From MGIIb-Q1 sp964342465 (GTDB taxonomy: Archaea; Thermoplasmatota; Poseidoniia; Poseidoniales; Thalassarchaeaceae), in contig CAYFFQ010000005.1 in NCBI GenBank assembly GCA_964342465.1, positions 1 through 64,000 of the forward strand: a stretch of 64,000 bases of DNA, written 5' to 3'. The position numbers were made by a program, and so were the translations under genes. Below the pieces are notes generated by a model. The model worked only from the letters and a program-made list of their open reading frames with translations. It ran no database searches and was not told where the DNA came from. Below, one piece after another: positions 35,904 through 43,853 of this stretch (positions within the stretch are counted from its first letter, which is position 1; each line of letters starts with the position of its first letter).

Positions 35904-36078
35904 ACCTCTCAACTTGGTCGGAGAGAGGGTGGACCTTATCCATGTCCTCTGTCTAATCCTCCGTCAGTTATTGCGTCGAAACTGATGAGCCACCGCAAGC
36001 AGATGGGGATGAGTTGGGCGAAAGTGCCCAAACAGGTGTGGGCGATTCTTCAAAGCGTGACCACTACTCGGCCCCAAT

Positions 36079-37254
36079 ATGACAGAACCTGTCATCTGCG
36101 CGGTGGCGCGCACACCGGTCGGCAGATATCGTGGCGCGCTCCGCAATTTCAGCGCCGTGGAACTAGGTTCGCTCGCTGTCAGCGAGTTGCTTGAACGAGC
36201 CGGTATTGAGCCTTCATCGGGTATCGTTGATGAGGTGCTGTTCGGCCAAGTTCTGCAGACCGGTTCGGGGCAGGCTCCGGCTCGTCAGGTGGCTTTGGCG
36301 GCCGGACTACCCAACTCAACACCCTGCACCACCATCAACAAGGTGTGCGGCTCTTCTCTGAAAGCGGTTATGATTGCCGCTTCAGCGATACGGGCAGGAG
36401 AATACGAAGTCGTAGTGGCCGGCGGCATGGAATCGATGACAAACTCACCATATTTCGCTAAGAAAACAGGGCGGAATGAATACTCTGAGATGCAGAGCGT
36501 GATGATTCACGATGGCTTATGGGATGGTTACAACGACCAACACATGGGCAACACTGGAGAGAAGGTCGCTGTCGACTATGAAATCTCAAGAGTTGCCTCT
36601 GACCGCTTCTCGGAGCGCTCACACAGACTCGCCCACAGAGCGTGGGAGGAGGGATGGTTAGAGTGGGAGGCATTTCCAGTGCGGGGGGTGTCGAAGGACG
36701 GCTCAGATATGATGTTGGTGCGTGACGAGGGGATTCGCTCCACCACTTCCGTCAATAGCCTCAGGGAGATGGAACCAGTTTTTGACGACGACGGGCAGGT
36801 GACTGCCGGAAATGCAAGTCAACTATCTGATGGCGCCGCCGCCATCCTCGTCACCAGTCGCTCTAGGGCGGCGGCAGAAGGGTGGGAGGTCCTCGCCTCT
36901 ATTATCGACCAAACTACATCGGGTTTGGCACCGGCGGATGTGATGGCGGCCCCTATTCCTGCGGTCAGAACTCTGCTGGTGCGCAATTCACTGACAATTG
37001 ATGACCTCGCTTTCATCGAGCACAACGAAGCTTTCGCAGCAGCGAGTTGCGCTGTCGCCAAAGGATTGGGAGTTCCCGATGAGAAGTTCAATCCGCACGG
37101 TGGCGCGGTAGCCATCGGTCATCCATTGGGGGCCACCGGCGCCCGTTGTCTGATGACACTCATCAACGCACTCCGAAGAGATGGAGGCGGAAAGGGGGTC
37201 GTCACACTCTGCCTAGGCGGTGGCAACGCTGTTGCCATGCTCGTCAATGTCTGA
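36079..37254 (+). CDS. Acetyl-CoA C-acetyltransferase (thiolase)
   Basis: A 391-residue bacterial-type thiolase. It has PVGRYRGALRNFSAVELG, the nucleophile Cys in TTINKVCGSSLKAVMIA, GGMESMTNSPY, His-containing EHNEAFAAAS, GGAVAIGHPLGATGAR and the C-terminal Cys in VVTLCLGGGNAVA. The catalytic set (Cys, His, Cys) is complete. It could run beta-oxidation or acetoacetyl-CoA synthesis. Lack of a neighbouring HMG-CoA synthase and DUF35 protein argues for degradation rather than the archaeal mevalonate route. No clear ribosome binding site precedes the ATG. Confidence 0.94.
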   Translation: MTEPVICAVARTPVGRYRGALRNFSAVELGSLAVSELLERAGIEPSSGIVDEVLFGQVLQTGSGQAPARQVALAAGLPNSTPCTTINKVCGSSLKAVMIAASAIRAGEYEVVVAGGMESMTNSPYFAKKTGRNEYSEMQSVMIHDGLWDGYNDQHMGNTGEKVAVDYEISRVASDRFSERSHRLAHRAWEEGWLEWEAFPVRGVSKDGSDMMLVRDEGIRSTTSVNSLREMEPVFDDDGQVTAGNASQLSDGAAAILVTSRSRAAAEGWEVLASIIDQTTSGLAPADVMAAPIPAVRTLLVRNSLTIDDLAFIEHNEAFAAASCAVAKGLGVPDEKFNPHGGAVAIGHPLGATGARCLMTLINALRRDGGGKGVVTLCLGGGNAVAMLVNV

Positions 37255-37464
37255 GGCTCGTCCTCTAAGTGATTCCCCATCCAGCCTCGCCACCGAGATG
37301 ATACCGGTGCAACAACCATTTTTCCTATGGTCAGACTCAGTATCACGATACTTGCAATTTCCCCGAAAGTCAGTTGAAATGCCATTGAGGTCAAAAATGA
37401 GGCTCGGGACATCAAGAGCGGGTTGCGAACCTCTCTCCGTCAATGACGAAAGGACGAACGCTTC

Positions 37465-37719
37465 TCAATCGGTGTGTGGGTCTGTGTCAATGGGGATGAG
37501 GTGCTTTTCGTATTCGAGTGTGGCTATCTTGAGCGGGTCTAGAACGAATCGGATATTGGCCTCATCCACCCCATAGAGAGAAACGAGTTCATCACGGAAA
37601 CTCTCGCGCAGTTCCTCTTCGGTAGCATAGAGTGGGGCTCCCATGCTGATTTGCAATGCCCGCGAACCGATGATACGCGCCTTCTCAAAACGGGTGTGGG
37701 GTCTTCGTGGCTTGACCAT
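37465..37719 (-). CDS. rpo6: DNA-directed RNA polymerase subunit Rpo6 (RpoK)
   Basis: The small omega/Rpb6-type subunit that helps assemble archaeal RNA polymerase. The diagnostic core is TRFEKARIIGSRALQISMGAPLY (residues ~9-31), followed after an unusual ~25-residue insertion (LRESFRDELVSLYGVDEANIRF) by DPLKIATLEYEKHLIPI. At 84 aa it is longer than most archaeal Rpo6 because of that insertion, and the usual C-terminal arginine is replaced by an acidic tail (DTDPHTD). It is a strong archaeal marker. The 210 bp downstream to the thiolase stop hold nothing recognisable. Confidence 0.85.
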   Translation of the reverse strand: MVKPRRPHTRFEKARIIGSRALQISMGAPLYATEEELRESFRDELVSLYGVDEANIRFVLDPLKIATLEYEKHLIPIDTDPHTD

Positions 37720-37799
37720 TGGCTATCACCTACAGACTGCGTCTGTGTTGCGAGGCGAGCGCGCCTCTTTCATAAGGCATTCGTCTCTGAAATGGGCAC

Positions 37800-38807
37800 T
37801 CACTCTTCGCCGAAACCTGCGGAATCATGTCGCTTCTTCCTCTCACCCTGCCACAGGAGAGGCAGGGTGTGGCGCATCGGAACCATGGCGAGAAACAGAA
37901 TCAGCAGAGTGAGGCCAGCGATGAACTCAGGCGAAAGGGTTCTCCCGACGGGAGGTTCCTCCCAAGCATCGGGCAGTCCGCTCGTCAGAGGTGTGTCCGA
38001 GCCGGCTACGAGTGATGCGTTTCCCTCAATTCTGAGAATCGTGGTCAGGGTCAGGTCACCACCGCCGGAGACATTCACCTGAAAGGAGTCACTACCCTCC
38101 GTGGAGAGGTTGGAGAGACCCCCGCGCACCACATGGTCTAGGGTCACTGATGTATCGGGCCAAGGTACAGCCTCTTGGGTGAGGAGAAAGTCGATTGACA
38201 CATACATCTGTGTGTTCGCATTCCAAGAGATAGAGAAATTCTCGCCCACCACCTGCCATGAGTACGAGACTTCACCTGACCCTTGCACTGGCCGGCCGTC
38301 CTCGGTGAGGTTCGTCAGCAATGATTGCAGGTCCCTCGATTGGCTCTCGCCGAGAAGGAGCCATTTTCCATCGACGACTATGGTTGGATAACCGCCGAGT
38401 CGATATCTGTGAAAAACCTCTGATGAGACATTGGTGGCCAACTCATCAGGACTGTCGAGTGACGAGTGAAGGGCGATTGTCTCCACCGCCGGCCACCAAG
38501 TATCCAATTCTCCCACCTCCGCCTCGGCTGTGCGACAGGGGATGCACCATGTCGCTGTGTGTAGTTCAACGAGGTGAGGTGCATCGACGGCATCGGACGA
38601 GTTTCCACTCATATTCAGAGTGGTGTCGGAATTGAAATCTGAAGGGAGGGATATCCTCTGAGTGGTGACCTTCACCACCTCGCCAGCGTCGATTCCGCTT
38701 TCGGACTCGTCAGCAACGACTGTTCCTGAGAGAGGGGGGGGTAGGCTGATGACGGTGGAGATGGTGATTGCCGCCGCCAATACCAAGGTCAGGCGAAGGG
38801 CGGACAT
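37800..38807 (-). CDS. Secreted, membrane-anchored thioredoxin-like protein, 335 aa
   Basis: The start at 38807 gives a proper signal peptide (SALRLTLVLAAAITISTVISL). A longer frame would run into the divergent ctaA gene. A thioredoxin-like domain (~75-190) has the redox motif TWCIPC (~89) and GGYPTIVVDGKWLL (cis-proline loop). A beta-rich domain follows, then one membrane helix near the C-terminus (FIAGLTLLILFLAMVPM) and a basic tail. It probably handles disulfides or copper/cytochrome maturation outside the cell. It is divergent from ctaA with 52 bp between starts, so a role in oxidase assembly is an attractive but unproven inference. Confidence 0.82.
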   Translation of the reverse strand: MSALRLTLVLAAAITISTVISLPPPLSGTVVADESESGIDAGEVVKVTTQRISLPSDFNSDTTLNMSGNSSDAVDAPHLVELHTATWCIPCRTAEAEVGELDTWWPAVETIALHSSLDSPDELATNVSSEVFHRYRLGGYPTIVVDGKWLLLGESQSRDLQSLLTNLTEDGRPVQGSGEVSYSWQVVGENFSISWNANTQMYVSIDFLLTQEAVPWPDTSVTLDHVVRGGLSNLSTEGSDSFQVNVSGGGDLTLTTILRIEGNASLVAGSDTPLTSGLPDAWEEPPVGRTLSPEFIAGLTLLILFLAMVPMRHTLPLLWQGERKKRHDSAGFGEE

Positions 38808-38859
38808 ACATGCCGGCCGCAGCCGTTCGTTGATATAGCGGCTACCTTGACGGCCGCCC

Positions 38860-39906
38860 ATGAAACAGTGGTTGCAGGCCCATAACATCCCCTTGCTGCT
38901 GGCGGTCATGGCATTGACTGTCATCGTCGCCGGCGGATTTGTCAGAATCAATGACGCCGGCGAATCATGTCCCGATTGGCCGACCTGTTTTGGCACTTGG
39001 GGATTCGATGTCAGTGAGGCCGACCAAGAGGCTTGGTACGAGGCGAGTGGCGAATACGATTCAAGAGGCATGACTCACCGGTACACCTCGTTCGAAATCT
39101 TCACCGAGTGGTTCCATCGGCTACTCGCCACCGGTTCTGGAGCGGTATGTATCGTCGGCCTGCTAATCGTTCATCGCCGTAAAGAGGCGCTCTCATCTGA
39201 GAATCTGAAAGCAGGCAAAATCGCGCTTGCCGTGGTGATTGCGCAAGGCGCTCTCGGTGCAATCACTGTGATTTTCGACAACGATTCCTGGTCTGTGGTT
39301 CTCCATCTCATCTTCGCCTTGGCTTATACAGCATGGCTGCTATACTGGTGGCTCATTTGGTTACGTGATGTCGGTGAATTACCGGACTGGGCGACCCTTT
39401 CCACCGAAGTTTCCGGGGCTGAAAAAACAAGGTTTGGGTGGTACACTCTTGGCACACTTCCAGTTCTTCTTCTCGGGGTTTGGGTGGCGACTGGCGAAGG
39501 CGGAGCGTTCAACCAAGGTTGTTCTGTCGGGTGGTGGCAGGGCTGGCCCCTCTGCCAAGGAGCGATTATTCCCGAAATAATGACGAACATGGCGATTCTA
39601 GCGGCTTGGATTCACCGCGTCGCTGTCATCCTCGTCGCTCTCTGGTTGACGAGGTCGTATCTCGCCATGAATGCTCGTCTCGGTGGGGAAGCGGCGAACC
39701 TTCAGAAGACCATGCTCATCGGTACTGCCGCCTTCATCGTCAATATCTTCATCGGCGGATTCTATGTCATCCTCGCTGGTGGCGGGGAATTCCCTGAATG
39801 GCTTTCACTGGTTCATCTAACTCTCGGCAGTGGTGTAATTCTTCTCTACGCCCAAGGGTACACTGTCTGTTATCTTGGTGTTGAGAAGGTACCACTTCTA
39901 CAATAA
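38860..39906 (+). CDS. ctaA: Heme A synthase (CtaA/COX15)
   Basis: Oxidises the C8 methyl of heme O to make heme A for aa3-type oxidase. The 348-residue membrane protein has about eight helices. The heme-binding histidines lie in THRYTSFEIFTEWFHRLLA, VVLHLIFALAYTAW, AAWIHRVAVILVA and LSLVHLTLGSGV. The N-terminal loop has NDAGESCPDWPTCFG with the paired cysteines, and a second loop NQGCSVGWWQGWPLCQG. The start ATG at 38860 overlaps no gene on its strand. It is followed by ctaB after 170 bp. Confidence 0.94.
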   Translation: MKQWLQAHNIPLLLAVMALTVIVAGGFVRINDAGESCPDWPTCFGTWGFDVSEADQEAWYEASGEYDSRGMTHRYTSFEIFTEWFHRLLATGSGAVCIVGLLIVHRRKEALSSENLKAGKIALAVVIAQGALGAITVIFDNDSWSVVLHLIFALAYTAWLLYWWLIWLRDVGELPDWATLSTEVSGAEKTRFGWYTLGTLPVLLLGVWVATGEGGAFNQGCSVGWWQGWPLCQGAIIPEIMTNMAILAAWIHRVAVILVALWLTRSYLAMNARLGGEAANLQKTMLIGTAAFIVNIFIGGFYVILAGGGEFPEWLSLVHLTLGSGVILLYAQGYTVCYLGVEKVPLLQ

Positions 39907-39957
39907 GGATTCAACGGATACAAGTGAACCCGAACATCAATTGTGAGATTGTAATGA

Positions 39958-39974
39958 TTGTATATTAATATAGA
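39958..39974 (+). promoter_or_regulatory. TATA-like promoter element upstream of ctaB
   Basis: TTGTATATTAATATAGA is the most AT-rich stretch in the 170-bp ctaA-ctaB gap and matches an archaeal TATA box. It lies about 105 bp before the ctaB start, implying a leader of roughly 75-80 bases. No ribosome binding site is evident at the ctaB ATG. Confidence 0.5.
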
Positions 39975-40076
39975 ATGAGACTTTCTTTGAACGAATTGCA
40001 GAGGATGAATAACTTGTGTTCAACACCACTAACCTAACGGCTGATTGATAGATGAAAAGCCCGCCGTCCATGTTTA

Positions 40077-41216
40077 ATGGCAGAGGCGGCACCGGAGATT
40101 GACAGCAGCAGCACCGCCGGTGCGCTGTTCGCTCTTATGAAGCCGGTAGTTATCGGTCTGCTCCAGATTACGGCGCTTTCAGCAGTACTCGTTCACGACC
40201 TCATCGCCCTGCACACGAGTGGGCAATTTGACCCACTCGCAACCATTCAGACCTGCTTCGTCGTCTTCATCGGTGGGTTCCTGACCGCAGGCGGCGCCAA
40301 TTCCATCAATATGTGGTACGACGCGGACATCGACCCACACATGGGAAGAACAGCGGAACGCCCAGTCCCATCTGGAAACATTACTCCGAGAACTGCTCTA
40401 CTGTTCGGAATCTTCGTCGCACTGCTCGGCATCATCTGGCTCATCGAACTCGCCAACCCAGTAGCCGCCTTCTGGGCTGCCTTCAGCGTCGTTTTCTACG
40501 CGCTCATCTATACTATGTGGCTGAAGCGAAGAACCAGCCAGAACATCGTCATCGGCGGCGTCGCCGGCTCAACGCCACCACTCGTGGGCTGGGCGGCAGC
40601 CAATGACTCCCTAACCATGACCTCACCATTCGACTTCGCCGCCGTTTTCGACCTCGGGGCAGCACTGCCATGGCTGATGTTCCTGCTCATCTTCCTCTGG
40701 ACTCCACCACACTTTTGGGCGTTGGCACTGTTCAGAGACAAGGAATACGCCGAAGCGGAGGTTCCGATGCTGCCGAATGTCAAGGGCGGGAAGCACACTC
40801 TCTCTGAGATGCGAGTCTACACGGCACTGCTCATCGGCCTCTCAGCAATCTTCATCGACCCTGTCATGTGGGGTTTTCCGCGCACGGAAGTGTGGAACAT
40901 TGGATGGGCCATCTCCACCACCTACTTCGCCTGGGCTCTCCTCCTCGGCGTGTGGTACAACCAGTCTGTTTTGGAAATAGACCTGCACGAGAGACGCGAT
41001 GAGAAAGGGAAGATTCCATCCGCCTTCCACTCATTCATGGTCTCGATGAAGTACCTCGCTCTTCTGTTCATCACGATGGTCATGTGCGTGGCTTGGTTCT
41101 ATGCAGGTATCATCACTCTAGGCATTGTAGTTCTCTTGACCGTCTGGGGATTGGTTCAGAATAACCCGGGTGACGATGATGGGGCGCTCGCTGAAGAAAG
41201 TGCCACCCCCGCCTGA
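40077..41216 (+). CDS. ctaB: Protoheme IX farnesyltransferase (CtaB/COX10)
   Basis: Adds the farnesyl chain to protoheme, giving heme O, the substrate of CtaA. The 379-residue UbiA-family membrane protein has about nine helices. The prenyl-diphosphate motif is NMWYDADIDPHMGRTAERPVPSG (~78). The second conserved loop is LWTPPHFWALALFRDKEYAEAEVPMLPNVKGG. With ctaA it shows heme A synthesis and therefore an aerobic terminal oxidase. The C-terminus is a short acidic tail. Confidence 0.95.
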   Translation: MAEAAPEIDSSSTAGALFALMKPVVIGLLQITALSAVLVHDLIALHTSGQFDPLATIQTCFVVFIGGFLTAGGANSINMWYDADIDPHMGRTAERPVPSGNITPRTALLFGIFVALLGIIWLIELANPVAAFWAAFSVVFYALIYTMWLKRRTSQNIVIGGVAGSTPPLVGWAAANDSLTMTSPFDFAAVFDLGAALPWLMFLLIFLWTPPHFWALALFRDKEYAEAEVPMLPNVKGGKHTLSEMRVYTALLIGLSAIFIDPVMWGFPRTEVWNIGWAISTTYFAWALLLGVWYNQSVLEIDLHERRDEKGKIPSAFHSFMVSMKYLALLFITMVMCVAWFYAGIITLGIVVLLTVWGLVQNNPGDDDGALAEESATPA

Positions 41217-41320
41217 TACATCTCACCGAAGAGAATAGGAGGGTTAGGCGTGGGTTTTACCAACAAACCACCTCTCGCCGTCTGCCGGCGTGGCGGGCAT
41301 CGGTATCTGAGGTGGTTGTG

Positions 41321-42574
41321 ATGAAGGAGAGTGAACTCGTCTACGATTGGAATGTCGTGGATTATGATTTCAAGCGTGACCCAAAGAAACATCCCCATGG
41401 TGTCTGGTTTGATGATGAGACCCTCCGAGACGGTCTTCAGAGTCCTTCAGCGAGGAATCCTACCATCCAAGAGAAAATTGAGTTGCTCAATTACATGGAG
41501 AGACTCGGTGTGCAGAAGGTTGACCTCGGCCTACCCGGTGCCGGCCCTCATCATATCAATCACATAGATGCGATGCTGACTGAAATCAGAGAGAACGACT
41601 TCCAGATACGTCCCGGATGCGCCGTCAGGACAGTCGTTTCAGACATCGAGCCGCTTGTCGACCTGCAAGCGAAACACGAAATGCGGATTCAGGCGAGTGC
41701 CTTCCTTGGCACTTCACCGATTCGCCAATTTGCTGAAAATTGGACTATGGAAAGGATTCTATCAACTGCTGAGAAAGCGGTCACATTCGCTGTTGACAAC
41801 GACATTCCGGTGATGTTCGTGACCGAAGATACGACCCGTTCAAAACCGGATGAAATCAAGCAGGTCTACACCCGCGCCATCGAACTGGGTGCTGACAGAA
41901 TATGTGTCTGCGACACCTGTGGGCATGTGACCCCGAATGGAGTTAGACAACTCCTGACCTTCATTCAGGACGAAGTGATTCTAGATGCCGGCGTAAAGAG
42001 GCGAGACATTGAGGTCAATTGGCACGGACACCAAGACAGGGGATTGGGGGTCGCCAACAATCTCGCCGCGGTTGAGGCTGGGGCAGATGTGATTCACGGA
42101 ACTGCTCTCGGCGTTGGAGAGAGAGCAGGAAACGCCCCACTGGACCAGACACTCGTGAACCTCTCACTGATGGGGGTGATAGACAACGACCTCACACTGC
42201 TCAATGAATACATGCGCAAAGCACACGAATATGTCGAGGTGGCTCTGCCGCGTAACTATCCGGTGTTCGGTGCTGATGCTTTCGAAACCGGCACTGGAGT
42301 TCATGCATCAGCGGTCATCAAGGCGATGAAAAAGGGTGACCACTGGCTGGCAGACCGAGTCTATTCAGGGGTACCTGCAGCTGATTTCGGGCTTGAGCAG
42401 GTGATTCGCATCGGCCACATGTCGGGTCGCTCAAACATCATCTACTGGCTAGAGAAGAATGGCTACGAGGTGAGCGATGACCTCGTCGCTCACCTCTTCG
42501 AGGTTGCCAAGAGTCAACGGCGGCTAATGTTAGATGAAGAGGTCCACGCCGCCATCACATCATTTACGGCCTAA
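41321..42574 (+). CDS. 2-isopropylmalate/homocitrate synthase-family enzyme
   Basis: DRE-TIM metallolyase, ~417 aa. It has WFDDETLRDGLQSP (catalytic DE..LRD), VDLGLPGAGPHHI, VCDTCGHVTPNGV, the metal motif NWHGHQDRGLGVANN and GTALGVGERAGNAPLDQ. It lacks the C-terminal allosteric LeuA_dimer domain but carries a ~100-residue helical extension like homocitrate or citramalate synthases and LeuA2-type enzymes. The acyl-CoA and 2-oxoacid partners cannot be read by eye. The ATG at 41321 is preferred over GTG 41312 because GAGGTG lies six bases before it. Confidence 0.85.
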   Translation: MKESELVYDWNVVDYDFKRDPKKHPHGVWFDDETLRDGLQSPSARNPTIQEKIELLNYMERLGVQKVDLGLPGAGPHHINHIDAMLTEIRENDFQIRPGCAVRTVVSDIEPLVDLQAKHEMRIQASAFLGTSPIRQFAENWTMERILSTAEKAVTFAVDNDIPVMFVTEDTTRSKPDEIKQVYTRAIELGADRICVCDTCGHVTPNGVRQLLTFIQDEVILDAGVKRRDIEVNWHGHQDRGLGVANNLAAVEAGADVIHGTALGVGERAGNAPLDQTLVNLSLMGVIDNDLTLLNEYMRKAHEYVEVALPRNYPVFGADAFETGTGVHASAVIKAMKKGDHWLADRVYSGVPAADFGLEQVIRIGHMSGRSNIIYWLEKNGYEVSDDLVAHLFEVAKSQRRLMLDEEVHAAITSFTA

Positions 42575-42719
42575 GTTCTCTCATTCCCTCATCTTCGCCT
42601 AGATGCGAAGAGGATGGATGTCGGTTCGGACGGGCGCCAGAGAAACTGGAAATTTCTCATATTAATGAAAATACAAATCCTCTTTCCCACAATCGTCTAT
42701 TATATCCCACATCTCGGCT

Positions 42720-43807
42720 ATGCTGATGCGAACAAGGACTCCCCTCGTGATTGTGGCTATCGCCGGCCTTCTCATGGCAACGCTCATCCTCTTCGCAGGA
42801 ACGGCCGATGCATCCTCTCAGAACCCCACTGGTGAATGGACTCAGGACGGCTCAGCCCCCTCTCAGGACTTCTCCGGCGAGTGGACTCAGGACGGCTTAG
42901 GTTGCTGGACTATTGCCATTGCAGACGGCCGCCAACTCTCGCCGCAACCGATAGGCGGCCTCTATCTCTATCCAGAGTCTCCGACACAATCTGGTGAGAG
43001 TCATTGGTTCTCCGGGGAAATTCGCCCCGACAATTCGATTTCCTGCGGCGACGCCGCGGTTGTCATATCCGATGCTTGGACTAACACTTCACGAACCACC
43101 ACCCTTCCCTCAGAAAGTGGTGGAGCGGGTATCTTCAACACCCATATTTCTGAATTGGTAACCATCCTCACATTTCTCATCCTCGTGGTTCTCACTCTCG
43201 GAGTTGTCGCCGGTGATGAATCGGTTCAATATGCCGCCCTCAGGCGAGCGAGAACGAAGGCAGGGAGAACCGCTGAGGCGATATTTCTCAGGGGTCGGAT
43301 AATGGAATTCTGTCGGCCAACGAAGGTCTCCACTTTTCGGGGCTCAGTCAAGCGTTTGGCATGGGGAACCACCAGACTGCACATCACCTCTCTCAACTGG
43401 AGGATGAGGGGCATATCTGGTCTCGTAGAGATGGTCGGAAACTGCGCTTCTACACCAGTGCTGTCACTGCCGGTGGTGCGACGCTTCCTGCACCTGTGGA
43501 CCTTCCCTCGATAGAGAGTGTTCAGGCTCGCATCCTCGTCTACCTCGAGGCGGTGGAAACCGGCCAGTTCGTCGGTACTCGACAGGTTGACATCGCTCGA
43601 CAGATAGGTTCCTCACAACAACTGGTCAGTCATCATCTCAAGACGCTGATGAACCGCGGATGGGTGCTGGTTCAAGGTCGCGGTTTCGAGAAAAATCTGC
43701 GCTTGACTTTGGCTGGAAGCGAAGCGCTAGAAAGAATCCGAACCGATGATACACAGCCTCCTGTGGAGGCTCTCTACTCCCACGATTTTCTGGAGAACGT
43801 GGGTTGA
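42720..43807 (+). pseudogene. Membrane-anchored winged-helix regulator, split by a frameshift
   Basis: The first frame (42720-43514) encodes a signal peptide (VIVAIAGLLMATLILFAG), an extracellular part with two GEWTQDG repeats, a membrane helix (LVTILTFLILVVLTLGVV) and the start of a winged-helix domain (AIFLRGRIMEF). At 43308-43310 the sense continues in the -1 frame: LSANEGLHFSGLSQAFGMGN, then HHLSQLEDEGHIW and a second HTH (DIARQIGSSQQLVSHHLKTL) to 43807. Inserting one base at GAATT would restore a ~362-aa protein. So it is either a real frameshift or a one-base sequencing error in a T run. Related proteins are predicted archaeal transmembrane transcription regulators. Confidence 0.78.
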
Positions 43808-43808
43808 A

Positions 43809-43818
43809 TTATATTTAT
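43809..43818 (+). promoter_or_regulatory. TATA box and ribosome site for the PKD lipoprotein
   Basis: TTATATTTAT lies about 40 bp before the ATG at 43854. AAGGTG at 43842-43847 sits six bases before that ATG. Spacing predicts a very short leader. An out-of-frame ATG at 43850 is nearer the binding site but opens no gene. Confidence 0.55.
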
Positions 43819-43853
43819 CTAAGAGATAGAAATTCGGGAACAAGGTGAAATGA

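Noticed and set aside
38808..39071. Longer start for the thioredoxin-like surface protein
   Set aside because: It would overlap ctaA by over 200 bp and hide the signal peptide that begins at 38807.
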